This document shows, in pieces, positions 16,569 to 24,797 of a stretch of 36,018 nucleotides of DNA. The notes under the pieces are model-generated. The model worked only from the letters and a program-made list of their open reading frames with translations. It did no database searches and was not told the origin of the DNA. Both the position numbers and the translations under genes were made by a program. Source of the stretch: Bryobacteraceae bacterium (GTDB lineage: Bacteria > Acidobacteriota > Terriglobia > Bryobacterales > Bryobacteraceae); contig JASHQT010000430.1 of NCBI GenBank assembly GCA_030039005.1, positions 1-36,018 of the forward strand. Reading direction: 5' to 3'. Each line of letters starts with the position of its first letter. The first letter of the stretch is position 1.

Positions 16569-18506
16569 CTACGCCAGGATTCCGGAGCGCACGATCTCGT
16601 TGGTGATCAAGGCACACAGGTAGGCCAGGAACGTCATGTAGGCGAACTGCATGGCGGGCCATTTCCAACCGCCGGTTTCGCGGCGGACTACCGCGAGCGT
16701 CGACATGCATTGCATGGCGAAAGCGAAAAACACCAGCAACGCGATCGCGCCGCCGGGGCTTAAATCGCTGCGCAGGGCTTGCCGCAACCCGACCGATTCC
16801 TCGGTGCCTTCCTTGCCATAGATCGTGCCCAGCGTGCCGACGATGACCTCGCGCGCGGCCAGCGAGCTGATCAGCCCGATCCCGATCTTCCAGTTGAAGC
16901 CGAGCGGATGGATGGCCGGTTCCACGGCGTGGCCGATCATCCCGGCGAAGCTTTCCTCAATGGGAGGCGGCTGGCCGTGTTTCACCGGCAGATTTTCAAG
17001 CACCCAGAGCACAACGATTACCAGGAGAATCACGGTGCCGGCGCGGCGCAGGAAGACTTTGGAGCGGTCGACCAGCCGCAAGCTGAGCGACCGCAGCGTG
17101 GGCCAGCGATAGGGCGGCATTTCGAGAACGAACGGCACGCGCTCGCTCTTCAATACCGACGATTTGAGCAGCCGCGCGGTCGCGATGGCCGCCACGAACC
17201 CGAGAACATAAAGCCCCAGCAGCGCCCCTGCCTGCATGCCGAAGAAATGGCCCACGAGCGGACGATCGGCAATGAAGGCCGCGATGATCAGCGTGTAAAC
17301 CGGAAGCCGAGCCGAGCAGGTCATAAATGGAGCGATCAGGATGGTGGCCAGCCGGTCGCGCTTGTTTTCGATGGTGCGCGTGGCCATGATGGCGGGCACG
17401 GCGCAGGCGTAGGCCGAAATCAGCGGGATGAAGGATTTGCCCTGCAGGCCGAACTTGGCCATAGTGCGGTCCGCAATGAGTGCGGCGCGCGCGAGGTACC
17501 CCGAGTCTTCGAGGATTCCGATAAACAGGAACAGCAGCAGGATCTGCGGCAGGAACACGATCACCGCGCCCACCCCGCTCCAGACGCCGTCCACCAATAG
17601 CGAGCGGAAGATGGAGGGCGGCAGCACGTGCCCGATCCAGTGGCCTGAGGTTTGGATCAGATCCTGAAGGCCGTCCATCAGCGGTTTGGCTCCGGCGAAA
17701 ATCGTTTGGAACACTCCGGCGACGATTACTAGGAAAATCAAAACGCCCCCCACGGGGTGCAGGAACACGGCATCCAGACGTCGCGTCCAGATGGGCGGCG
17801 CGGGAGCGCGATAAGCGGCGCCGGAGCCGACGTCGTGCGCCCAACGCCGGCACTGCGGAATATCCTGTAACACTGGCAGCTCCAGGCGCGGCGGCCCGGG
17901 CGCAGCTGTTCCCGCCGAGGTCCCTTCCATGAATTGAAAGACTTTTTCCACTCCCTCGCCTTTGGAAGCGCTGATCAAAGCCACCGGCGAGCCAAGTTCG
18001 CTTGCCAGTTCCGCGGTATTGACGTCGCCGCCGCGGCTCTTCAGATCGTCCGCCATGTTGAGAATCACCAGCGTCGGCAGCTTCAGGCTGAGAATGGGCG
18101 CGGCGAGCACCAGGTGGCGGCCGAGGTTGGTGCAGTCCAGGATCAGCAGCAGTGCGTCCGGCTTCGGGATGCCGGGCATGGTGCCGGCCAGCACGTCGCG
18201 CGTGACCTGTTCATCTTCCGAGCGCGGGTTCAGGCTGTAGACGCCGGGCAGGTCAACTAACATCACGTCGCGCAGCATCCCGTCGCGATCATGGTTTTGC
18301 ATCCGCGCCTTGCCCACACGCTGCTCCACCGTCACGCCGGGGAAATTGGCAACTTTTTGGCGCAGGCCAGTCAGGCGATTGAACAAAGTCGACTTGCCTG
18401 AGTTGGGCGGTCCAATGATGGCCACGACGTGCGGCCGCGCCCCTTTGGCGAGTGAGGGCGGGGGTTCGGCGACGGCGCAACCGGCGCAAGCATGGCAGTC
18501 GCTCAT
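16569..18506 (-). CDS. feoB: Ferrous iron transport protein B
   Basis: This is the Fe(II) uptake permease with an N-terminal GTPase domain, 645 residues, shorter than the 773 of E. coli. The G motifs are clear: G1 GPPNSGKST (32-40), G3 DLPGVYSL (85-92), G4 NMAD and G5 SASKGEG. About eight membrane helices follow, with Gate-type segments (GILEDSGYLARAALIADRTM, SAYACAVPAIMATR). The N-terminus carries CHACAGC (C4, C7, C10), a possible metal-binding hook ahead of the G domain; otherwise the start is short and standard. AAGG seven bases before the ATG is the ribosome site and belongs to a tandem repeat shared with two mini-ORFs. feoA lies just upstream and trxB downstream, so iron-responsive control of the set is likely, although no classical Fur box was recognised. 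Confidence 0.95.
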   Translation of the reverse strand: MSDCHACAGCAVAEPPPSLAKGARPHVVAIIGPPNSGKSTLFNRLTGLRQKVANFPGVTVEQRVGKARMQNHDRDGMLRDVMLVDLPGVYSLNPRSEDEQVTRDVLAGTMPGIPKPDALLLILDCTNLGRHLVLAAPILSLKLPTLVILNMADDLKSRGGDVNTAELASELGSPVALISASKGEGVEKVFQFMEGTSAGTAAPGPPRLELPVLQDIPQCRRWAHDVGSGAAYRAPAPPIWTRRLDAVFLHPVGGVLIFLVIVAGVFQTIFAGAKPLMDGLQDLIQTSGHWIGHVLPPSIFRSLLVDGVWSGVGAVIVFLPQILLLFLFIGILEDSGYLARAALIADRTMAKFGLQGKSFIPLISAYACAVPAIMATRTIENKRDRLATILIAPFMTCSARLPVYTLIIAAFIADRPLVGHFFGMQAGALLGLYVLGFVAAIATARLLKSSVLKSERVPFVLEMPPYRWPTLRSLSLRLVDRSKVFLRRAGTVILLVIVVLWVLENLPVKHGQPPPIEESFAGMIGHAVEPAIHPLGFNWKIGIGLISSLAAREVIVGTLGTIYGKEGTEESVGLRQALRSDLSPGGAIALLVFFAFAMQCMSTLAVVRRETGGWKWPAMQFAYMTFLAYLCALITNEIVRSGILA

Positions 18507-18546
18507 AGTTGAACCTTCGCTCCGCTCATAGTTGAACCTTCGCTCC
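18501..18546 (-). repeat. Two perfect tandem 23-bp units between feoA and feoB
   Basis: The unit at 18501-18523 is repeated exactly at 18524-18546; a partial third copy begins at 18547. On the minus strand each unit carries GGAGCGAAGG, a ribosome-site-like stretch, and CTATGAGC, a start codon. The last copy supplies the feoB start. The unit length of 23 is not a multiple of three. Confidence 0.95.
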
Positions 18547-18552
18547 GCTCAT
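18503..18552 (-). other. Two chained eight-codon ORFs (MSGAKVQL) linking feoA to feoB
   Basis: The feoA stop lies in CAATGAGC, where an ATG at 18552 overlaps the TGA. From there eight codons encode MSGAKVQL and end in TGA (18526). That stop again sits in ATGA, and the ATG at 18529 opens an identical eight-codon ORF ending at 18503 in a third ATGA, whose ATG (18506) is the feoB start. So three stop/start overlaps join feoA, two identical mini-ORFs and feoB. This is read directly from the sequence; whether the mini-ORFs are translated is unknown. Confidence 0.6.
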
Positions 18553-18872
18553 TGAACAGGAACCTCACGCGGGGGCTGCGGCGGGCGCAAAATGAGGTGC
18601 GAGGCGGTTTCGCGGCGCAGCGCCACTTCCGAGCCATCGACGCGATAAACGCGCGGATCGCCAGTGGGCGCGCTGCGGGCTGGAACAACCGTGTGGCCGG
18701 GCAAAAAGCCGAGCTCCATCAAGCGGCGCGCGATGTCTTCGGGCAGATCCAGGCGGTCCAGAATGCCTGGCTCTCCTTCGGCCAACTGCGCAAGCGTACG
18801 CGGCGCGGAGTGGCCACTGGCGCGATTTGGCGCAGGCCCGGCGCCATTTTTGACACTCATTTGCAGCATCAT
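18549..18872 (-). CDS. feoA: FeoA-family protein
   Basis: This is a small cytoplasmic SH3-like protein that assists FeoB in Fe(II) uptake. It has 107 residues, longer than the 75 or so of E. coli because of a polar N-terminal extension (about 1-25, Pro/Ala-rich). The core is recognisable: TLAQLAEGEPGILDRLDLPE, RRLMELGFLPGHTVVPAR and GSEVALRRETASHLIL. The frame starts at one of two adjacent ATGs (18872 or 18869); a further ATG at 18860 is possible. It is the first gene of the minus-strand group and lies upstream of the mini-ORF spacer and feoB. The interval before it (18873-19066) holds two palindromes and is shared with divergent hsp20. Confidence 0.9.
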   Translation of the reverse strand: MMLQMSVKNGAGPAPNRASGHSAPRTLAQLAEGEPGILDRLDLPEDIARRLMELGFLPGHTVVPARSAPTGDPRVYRVDGSEVALRRETASHLILRPPQPPREVPVQ

Positions 18873-18899
18873 CAGTATCTGCCTGTCGGCTTAAGCACG

Positions 18900-18912
18900 T
18901 CAAGGACCTTGA
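18900..18912. promoter_or_regulatory. 13-bp palindrome upstream of feoA
   Basis: TCAAGG-A-CCTTGA is a perfect palindrome with one central base, 28 bp from the feoA start. It is a candidate operator. It does not resemble an AT-rich Fur box. Confidence 0.35.
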
Positions 18913-18936
18913 GTTGGAGCAGCACGGGACCTCTGC

Positions 18937-18950
18937 TCCAGTATACTGGA
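18937..18950. promoter_or_regulatory. 14-bp perfect palindrome with embedded TATACT
   Basis: TCCAGTATACTGGA reads the same on both strands and contains the -10-like TATACT on each. Its left part also pairs with TGGAGCAG at 18915-18922. On the minus strand it would place a start point about 60 bases before feoA, but the -35 there is poor. Probable operator/promoter overlap; the regulator is unknown. Confidence 0.4.
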
Positions 18951-19002
18951 CCTTTTCGGTCGTAGTTACGGAGGAAGCAAAATTTTTTTGTGGTCACATA
19001 TA

Positions 19003-19031
19003 TTGACAGCAATACGCTAAGATTTTATACT
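19003..19031 (+). promoter_or_regulatory. Sigma-70-type promoter of hsp20
   Basis: TTGACA (19003-19008) and TATACT (19026-19031) are separated by exactly 17 bp, a near-consensus housekeeping promoter. The expected start at about 19038 gives a 29-base leader with GGAGG at 19052-19056. No CIRCE (TTAGCACTC inverted repeat) or HspR-type element was seen, so heat control, if any, is by other means. Confidence 0.85.
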
Positions 19032-19066
19032 TGTAATGGAGTTAGAAAAACGGAGGTAAATTCAAT

Positions 19067-19516
19067 ATGCCGATTGTTAAATATTCGCCTTTTGCCGATC
19101 TGGAGGATTTCCCCTCCGGTCTGAGGGTCTTCCAGGACAGCATCAACCGCCTTTTCAGCGATGATGCCGTGAAGACCCGCCCTTGGGCCCCAGCCGTCGA
19201 TATCCTGGAGACCGAGAATGAGTTAGTGCTTAAAGCCGACATTCCGGGCGTGGAGTTGAAGGACATCGATATCCAGCTAGAAAACGGGACCCTGACCATC
19301 AAGGGTGAGCGCAAGTTCGAAAAAGAAGAGAAGAACAAGGGCTTTCACAGGATGGAGCGGAGCTACGGCTCGTTCGTCCGTTACTTCACCGTGCCCGAGA
19401 CCGTCGATCCGGAGCATGTCAAAGCCGGCTATGAAGCGGGCGTGCTGACGGTCACGTTGCCCAAGAAGGAAATCGCCAAGCCGCGCGCCATCAAAGTGCA
19501 AATCAGTAACAACTAA
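19067..19516 (+). CDS. Small heat-shock protein, Hsp20/alpha-crystallin family
   Basis: This is an ATP-independent holdase chaperone that keeps unfolding cytoplasmic proteins soluble. It has 149 residues, the usual size. The alpha-crystallin domain runs from about residue 38 (WAPAVDILETENELVLKADI) to about 140, with the IPGVELKDIDI strand, the dimer-loop region (KGFHRMERSYGSFVRYF) and the hallmark AGYEAGVLTVTLPK. The C-terminal anchor is PRAIKVQI, an I-x-I/V-like tail. The start is supported by GGAGG ten bases upstream and a strong promoter. It is a single-gene transcript: a stem-loop terminator follows at 19542. The neighbouring htpX protease gene suggests a protein-quality locus. Confidence 0.96.
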   Translation: MPIVKYSPFADLEDFPSGLRVFQDSINRLFSDDAVKTRPWAPAVDILETENELVLKADIPGVELKDIDIQLENGTLTIKGERKFEKEEKNKGFHRMERSYGSFVRYFTVPETVDPEHVKAGYEAGVLTVTLPKKEIAKPRAIKVQISNN

Positions 19517-19541
19517 GCTGGCCGCGAATGGCCAAGGGATC

Positions 19542-19571
19542 GGGGCGGTCGTTGCCGCCCCTCCGTTTTTT
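19542..19571 (+). terminator. Rho-independent terminator after hsp20
   Basis: A 7-bp G/C stem, GGGGCGG (19542-19548) with CCGCCCC (19555-19561), encloses a six-base loop and is followed within three bases by a run of six T. It lies 26 bases after the hsp20 stop. Confidence 0.9.
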
Positions 19572-19588
19572 GGTGATCCTGGTATTGT

Positions 19589-20437
19589 ATGAACGGTTTG
19601 AAGACAGTTCTTCTGCTCGGGGCTTTGAGCGGTCTGCTGTTGGTGGGAGGAGAGGCCATTGGCGGGCGGCGCGGATTGGAGTGGGCGCTGGTTATCGCCG
19701 TGGCGATGAACTTCTTCAGTTATTTCTATTCCGACAAGATGGCGCTAGCGATGTATTCGGCCCAGCCGGTGACGCCGCAGGAAAATCCGCAGGTGTACGC
19801 GCGCGTTTCTCCTATCGTGCATGGCCTCGCGCAGCGCATGGGCCTGCCGATGCCGAAGCTGTGGCTGATTGCAGACCCCTCACCCAACGCTTTCGCCACG
19901 GGCCGCAATCCTGAGCATGCCTCGGTGGCGTTCACGCAAGGCGTGCTGCAGTTGATGAACGATCAAGAGTTGGAAGGCGTGGTGGCGCACGAGCTAGGCC
20001 ACGTGAAGAACCGCGATATCCTCACCAGTTCGATCGCGGCGACGATTGGGATGGCCATTACGTTTCTCGCGCGCATGGCGTTTTGGTTCGGCGGCAGCCG
20101 CGACGAAGAAGATCGCGGGAGTCCGTGGGGAGCTCTGGCGATGTTGATTCTCGCGCCCATTGCCGCTTTGCTGATCCAGATGGCGATTTCGCGCACGCGC
20201 GAATACGCCGCCGATGAGACCTCCGCGCACGTGACTCACAATCCGGACGAGCTGATCTCGGCCCTGGGCAAGCTCGAAAACTGGTCCAAGCGGATTCCGA
20301 TGCAGGACGTCAACCCCTCCACCGCGCATCTGTTCATCATTAAACCCTTTTCCGGCCAGGCGCTGATGCGCCTGTTCTCGACGCACCCCTCCACTGAAGA
20401 TCGCATCGCGCGATTGCAGGCCATGCGCCGCGCGTAA
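19589..20437 (+). CDS. htpX: HtpX-family membrane zinc metalloprotease (M48)
   Basis: This inner-membrane protease degrades damaged membrane proteins, and its active site faces the cytoplasm. It has 282 residues, typical for HtpX. Two N-terminal helices (about 5-20 and 29-47) are followed by the zinc site VVAHELGHVKNRD (HELGH, with the catalytic Glu), two more helices (about 147-165 and 175-195) and the third zinc ligand in SRTREYAADETSA (Glu). The final FSTHPSTEDRIARL is the common M48 C-terminal signature. There is no good Shine-Dalgarno before the ATG at 19589; it lies just after the hsp20 terminator, so it needs its own promoter, which I could not identify. Function by family is secure. 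Confidence 0.95.
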   Translation: MNGLKTVLLLGALSGLLLVGGEAIGGRRGLEWALVIAVAMNFFSYFYSDKMALAMYSAQPVTPQENPQVYARVSPIVHGLAQRMGLPMPKLWLIADPSPNAFATGRNPEHASVAFTQGVLQLMNDQELEGVVAHELGHVKNRDILTSSIAATIGMAITFLARMAFWFGGSRDEEDRGSPWGALAMLILAPIAALLIQMAISRTREYAADETSAHVTHNPDELISALGKLENWSKRIPMQDVNPSTAHLFIIKPFSGQALMRLFSTHPSTEDRIARLQAMRRA

Positions 20438-20481
20438 GACCGGGGCGTGTAGGCCCGCGCGGCTCCTACTAGACTGAAAGC

Positions 20482-21642
20482 TTGCATAGCGTTCGTGTCA
20501 ACCGCAAAGCCGCCAACCGCATCGCTTCGGGGCATCCCTGGATTTTCTCCAGCGACGTCCTGGACCGCGGCGAGGCACAAGCGGGCGACACGGTTACCGT
20601 CCTTGGGCCGAAGGGCACGGCGCTAGGTACCGCGCACTATAGCGCATCCTCGCAAATCGCACTGCGGCTGCTCTCGGAGCGCGTGGAAACCATTGACCGG
20701 GCATTTTACCTGCGACGTATCGCCGCCGCCGAAGCGCATCGGAAACGCGTGGTGGCCGATTCGGAGGCTTACCGGCTGGTGCACGGCGAAGCGGATCAAT
20801 TGCCGGGGCTGGTGATCGACCGCTACGGCGAATATTTCACTCTGCAAACCCTGGATCAGGCGATGGATCGCGCCAAGGGTGACATCGTGAGCGTCATCCA
20901 GGAGCTTTTTGCGCCGCGCGGAATCGCTGAGCGCAACGATGTCGCGGTTCGCAAGCGCGAAGCGCTGCCGCTTCAAACCGGCGTCCTGGCGGGCGCAATT
21001 CCCGACACGATCTGTCTGAAAATGAACGGCTTGACCCTTCATGCTGATCTACTGCGCGGCCAGAAGACCGGCATTTTCCTCGATCAGCGCGAGAACTACC
21101 TGGCTGCAGCCCGTTACGCACACGGCCGGGCGCTCGATTGCTTCGCCTCCACCGGGGGATTCGCTCTGCATTTGGCCGCGCGCTCGGAAAGTGTGGAAGC
21201 GGTGGACAGTGCGGAAGCGGCCCTGCGCGTCGCGAGGATGAACGCTCAAGCCAATGCGATCGCCAACATCAATTTTCGGGAAGCGGATGTGTTCGAGGTC
21301 CTAGGCGCGCATGCTTCAGCCAGGAAACGGTTCGACCTTGTGGTTCTGGACCCGCCCGCTTTCGCCAAGTCGCGGCAAAGCCTGGAAGCGGCGACAAGAG
21401 GATACAGCGAGATTAATCGGCGCGCGTTGCAACTACTGGATGCGGGGGGCGTCCTGGTGACGTGCTCCTGCTCGCACCATTTGAGTGAGGCGGCGCTGCT
21501 CGAAATTGTGGCGCAGGCGTCGCTCGACGCAGGAAAGAAGCTGCGAGTGCTGGAGCGCCGGATGCAGGCTCAGGATCATCCGGTACTCCTCACTGTGCCC
21601 GAAACGCTGTACCTGAAATGTTTGATTCTGGAGGTCATCTAA
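20482..21642 (+). CDS. rlmI: Class I SAM-dependent rRNA methyltransferase, RlmI-like
   Basis: This probably methylates a cytosine of 23S rRNA (m5C, position 1962 in E. coli). It has 386 residues, close to the 396 of RlmI. The N-terminal PUA domain (about 1-75: GHPWIFSSDVLDRGEAQAGD, GTAHYSASSQIALRLLS) is followed by an EEHEE-type linker region (HGEADQLPGLVIDRYGEYF) and the Rossmann methyltransferase domain: LDCFASTGGFALHLA binds SAM, VVLDPPAFAKS carries the DPP motif, and VTCSCSHH contains the catalytic cysteine pair seen in the family. The start is TTG at 20482, which fits the usual VRVNRKAANRI beginning. It lies 44 bp after htpX and is possibly co-transcribed with it. Target base specificity is inferred from the family. 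Confidence 0.9.
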   Translation: MHSVRVNRKAANRIASGHPWIFSSDVLDRGEAQAGDTVTVLGPKGTALGTAHYSASSQIALRLLSERVETIDRAFYLRRIAAAEAHRKRVVADSEAYRLVHGEADQLPGLVIDRYGEYFTLQTLDQAMDRAKGDIVSVIQELFAPRGIAERNDVAVRKREALPLQTGVLAGAIPDTICLKMNGLTLHADLLRGQKTGIFLDQRENYLAAARYAHGRALDCFASTGGFALHLAARSESVEAVDSAEAALRVARMNAQANAIANINFREADVFEVLGAHASARKRFDLVVLDPPAFAKSRQSLEAATRGYSEINRRALQLLDAGGVLVTCSCSHHLSEAALLEIVAQASLDAGKKLRVLERRMQAQDHPVLLTVPETLYLKCLILEVI

Positions 21643-21815
21643 GGCACGGGAGCCGCGTCCACCCGCCGTTTCCCGACGTTGTAAGAGGACCCAGCGCGGT
21701 TGCGCCAATGCTTTCAATGCGGTATGGTGATCGAAGGTATTTAACGATTCGTAATACCCGTCTGCCCGTCTCCCTTCCCGGGAGGCTTCCGAAGATTCGT
21801 GGAGGAATTGATCGA

Positions 21816-24278
21816 ATGCTGAAACTCAGCGCGCCTGCTCGTCGGTGCGCCACGTTGATCCTGCCGCTTGTGTTAGCGGCCCTGTTTTTGATGAGCTTAC
21901 CGGCTCCGGCGTTCGCGCAACCGGCGGAAGCGGGGGGCGAGGCAAACCTGGTATTGCCCGATCTGGCGCAAGCCACGTTCCTGGGAACCAACGGCCGCAC
22001 GCTGCTGATGTGGGGATTGCTGGTGTGCGGGCTTGGGCTGTTGTTCGGCCTGACGATTTACACGCAACTGCGGAAACTGCCGGTGCACAAATCGATGCTC
22101 GAAATCTCCGAGCTCATTTACGAAACTTGCAAAACGTACCTGTTCACCCAAGGCAAGTTCCTCGTGCTGCTATGGCTCTTCATTGCGGTGATTATCAGCG
22201 CCTATTTCGGATGGCTGGCGCCGGTACCTGGTAAATCGGTGGGCGTGACGCTTCCGATTATCCTGCTCTTCAGCCTGATCGGGATCGCGGGCAGCTACGG
22301 CGTGGCTTGGTTCGGCATCCGCGTCAACACGTTCGCCAACTCGCGCACCGCCTTCGCGAGCCTCACCGGCAAGGCGTTTCCCTGTAACTCCATTCCTCTG
22401 AAGGCGGGGATGAGCATCGGCATGATGCTGATCAGCATCGAGTTGGTGATGATGCTCATCATTTTGCTGTTTATTCCGGGCGACTATGCCGGGCCGTGCT
22501 TCATCGGGTTCGCGATCGGCGAATCGCTGGGTGCGGCGGCCTTGCGCGTGGCGGGCGGCATCTTCACGAAGATCGCCGACATCGGCGCGGACCTGATGAA
22601 GATCGTTTTCAAGATCAAGGAAGACGACGCACGCAATCCGGGCGTCATCGCCGATTGTACCGGCGACAACGCGGGCGATTCGGTGGGCCCGAGCGCGGAC
22701 GGGTTCGAAACCTATGGCGTGACCGGCGTGGCCCTGATCACGTTTATCCTGCTCGCGGTGAACAGTCCGCTGGTGCAAGTGCAACTGCTGGTGTGGATCT
22801 TCGTCATGCGCGTGGTGATGATCATCTCCTCGGCCGTGTCGTACTTCATCAACAACGCGATCGCCAAGGCGCGCTACGGAAACGTCGCCAAGATGGATTT
22901 CGAAGCGCCGCTGACGTCGCTGGTATGGCTGACGTCGGTCATTTCGATCGCCTTGACGTACCTGGTATCGAGCCTGGTGATTCCCGACCTGGGCGGCGAC
23001 ACGACGCTATGGTGGAAGCTATCGTCGGTGATCACGTGCGGCACGCTGGCAGGCGCCATCATTCCCGAACTGGTGAAGGTATTTACATCCATGAACTCGC
23101 GGCACGTGCGCGAGGTGGTGACGTCTTCGGAAGAAGGCGGAGCGTCGCTGAATATTCTTTCGGGCTTAGTGGCGGGCAACTTCAGCGCCTTGTGGCTGGG
23201 CTTGGCGATGCTGACCCTGATGGCGATTGGCGCCTGGACCAGCGGTTTCGGTTTTGGAGCGCTAATGGTGGCCCCGGCGGTATTCGCGTTCGGTTTGGTC
23301 GCCTTTGGATTCCTCGGCATGGGGCCGGTGACGATCGCGGTGGATTCTTACGGACCGGTGACCGACAATGCGCAATCGGTGTTCGAGCTGTCGACCATCG
23401 AGACCATTCCGAACATCGGTGCCGAGATCCAGAAAGATTTCGGATTCAAACCGGATTTTGAAAAGGGCAAAGAGAACCTGGAAGAGAACGACGGCGCAGG
23501 CAACACGTTTAAAGCCACCGCGAAGCCGGTGCTGATCGGCACCGCCGTGGTGGGCGCGACCACCATGATCTTTTCGATCATCGTGGCGCTCACCAACAAG
23601 TTGGAGCCCACGCTGCTCGCAAACCTGTCCATTTTGCATGCGCCGTTCCTGCTGGGATTGATCACCGGCGGCGCGATCATTTACTGGTTCACCGGCGCAT
23701 CCATGCAAGCCGTCAGCACGGGCGCCTATCGCGCGGTGGAATTTATCAAGGCCAACATCAAACTGGAAGGCGTGACCAAGGCGTCGGTGACGGACAGCAA
23801 GAAGGTGGTGGAGATCTGCACCAAGTACGCACAAAAGGGAATGTGGAATATCTTCCTTACCGTTTTCTTCGCCACGCTGGCCTTTGCCTTCGTCGAGCCT
23901 TATTTCTTCATTGGCTACCTGATTTCGATCGCGCTGTTTGGGCTGTATCAGGCCATTTTCATGGCGAACGCGGGCGGCGCCTGGGACAACGCCAAGAAGA
24001 TCGTCGAGACGGAGCTGAAACAAAAGGGCACCGACTTGCATGCGGCGACGGTGGTGGGCGATACGGTTGGCGATCCGTTCAAGGACACCTCTTCGGTGGC
24101 GTTAAACCCGATCATCAAGTTCACGACGCTGTTCGGCCTGCTGGCCGTGGAGTTGGCGGTTTCGCTTACGCGGAGCCAGAGCTCCGGATTCACCGACGTG
24201 CTGGCAGCGATTTTCCTCGTGATCGCGCTGTTATTCGCTTATCGAACCTTCTACGGAATGCGCATCGAGCGCGGCTAG
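21816..24278 (+). CDS. hppA: Membrane-bound ion-translocating pyrophosphatase
   Basis: This enzyme hydrolyses pyrophosphate and pumps protons (or Na+) across the membrane. It has 820 residues, longer than the usual 670-770 for bacteria. An N-terminal hydrophobic segment ending AFAQ looks like a cleavable signal, unusual for the family. Core motifs are present: EDDARNPGVIADCTGDNAGDSVG (pyrophosphate/Mg site), EGVTKASVTDSKKVVEI, GGAWDNAKKIVE and GDTVGDPFKDTSSVALN. K566 in GNTFKATAK is the lysine that marks potassium-independent enzymes, in contrast to the Ala of K+-dependent ones. The TGDNAGDSVG form is divergent from the classic VGDNVGDCAG. The start at 21816 has GGAGG nine bases upstream and begins the hydrophobic segment; the frame is open 66 codons further, without support. 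Ion specificity is not decided by what I can see. Confidence 0.93.
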   Translation: MLKLSAPARRCATLILPLVLAALFLMSLPAPAFAQPAEAGGEANLVLPDLAQATFLGTNGRTLLMWGLLVCGLGLLFGLTIYTQLRKLPVHKSMLEISELIYETCKTYLFTQGKFLVLLWLFIAVIISAYFGWLAPVPGKSVGVTLPIILLFSLIGIAGSYGVAWFGIRVNTFANSRTAFASLTGKAFPCNSIPLKAGMSIGMMLISIELVMMLIILLFIPGDYAGPCFIGFAIGESLGAAALRVAGGIFTKIADIGADLMKIVFKIKEDDARNPGVIADCTGDNAGDSVGPSADGFETYGVTGVALITFILLAVNSPLVQVQLLVWIFVMRVVMIISSAVSYFINNAIAKARYGNVAKMDFEAPLTSLVWLTSVISIALTYLVSSLVIPDLGGDTTLWWKLSSVITCGTLAGAIIPELVKVFTSMNSRHVREVVTSSEEGGASLNILSGLVAGNFSALWLGLAMLTLMAIGAWTSGFGFGALMVAPAVFAFGLVAFGFLGMGPVTIAVDSYGPVTDNAQSVFELSTIETIPNIGAEIQKDFGFKPDFEKGKENLEENDGAGNTFKATAKPVLIGTAVVGATTMIFSIIVALTNKLEPTLLANLSILHAPFLLGLITGGAIIYWFTGASMQAVSTGAYRAVEFIKANIKLEGVTKASVTDSKKVVEICTKYAQKGMWNIFLTVFFATLAFAFVEPYFFIGYLISIALFGLYQAIFMANAGGAWDNAKKIVETELKQKGTDLHAATVVGDTVGDPFKDTSSVALNPIIKFTTLFGLLAVELAVSLTRSQSSGFTDVLAAIFLVIALLFAYRTFYGMRIERG

Positions 24279-24300
24279 GCTCTAACAGTAATATTCACTC

Positions 24301-24316
24301 ACAGTTCGCTAACTGT
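24301..24316. other. Short inverted repeat after hppA
   Basis: ACAGTT-CGCT-AACTGT is a perfect 6-bp stem with a 4-base loop, 23 bp after the hppA stop. There is no T run, so it is a weak terminator candidate or a protein site for the following small gene. Confidence 0.3.
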
Positions 24317-24368
24317 CAGCGAGCGAAAACATCCTTCGAGCCTAGTAGTCATACTGGCGGAGGATGTC

Positions 24369-24797
24369 ATGATGAGAAATCTCTTACTTAGCTTAGCTGG
24401 TGCGGGGTTATTGGTTTTTTCATTCAACGCGACCGCGGTGGCGCAGGATCGCGATTCCGACGCGTACCATCAGGACCGCGACGCGTACTTCCACGGTGAC
24501 AACTGGCACATGCGCATATTCGATCGCGTGCGGGACGATCTTCAGCACGTTCAGTCGGTGACTTGGCCGGAAGGCGGGGACCAATACCGCATCGACAGGA
24601 CCATGAACGAGCTCAACGACCTGCAGTCCAAGCTCGCGAATCGCGTATATGACGAGACGGAGCTTGATCGCGTGATCGATCAGCTCGGCCGAGTAGCGAG
24701 CTACAACCGGATGGCTCCGCGCGATCGGGACATGCTGGACGATGACATCGCCCGCTTGCGCGATTATCGCGACCACCACGCCGACTGGGTGCACTAA
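24369..24797 (+). CDS. Small exported protein of unknown function
   Basis: I do not recognise this 142-residue protein. Residues 1-25 are a typical signal peptide (LLLSLAGAGLLVFSFNATAVA, then QDRD). The mature part is highly charged, rich in Asp, Arg, His and Tyr, and probably helical (DRTMNELNDLQSKLANRVYDETELDRVIDQLGRV). The ending HHADWVH and the opening DAYHQDRDAYFHGDN are His/Asp-rich, so metal or cation binding is conceivable but not shown. The pattern resembles small acidobacterial secreted proteins of unknown role. GGAGG before the paired ATG codons supports the start; the second ATG at 24372 is equally good. The stop codon directly abuts the convergent protease gene's stop. Confidence 0.8.
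   Translation: MMRNLLLSLAGAGLLVFSFNATAVAQDRDSDAYHQDRDAYFHGDNWHMRIFDRVRDDLQHVQSVTWPEGGDQYRIDRTMNELNDLQSKLANRVYDETELDRVIDQLGRVASYNRMAPRDRDMLDDDIARLRDYRDHHADWVH

Noticed and set aside
21618..21815. 66-codon upstream extension of the membrane pyrophosphatase frame
   Set aside because: It has no Shine-Dalgarno and lacks family similarity, while GGAGG and a signal-like segment stand at 21816.
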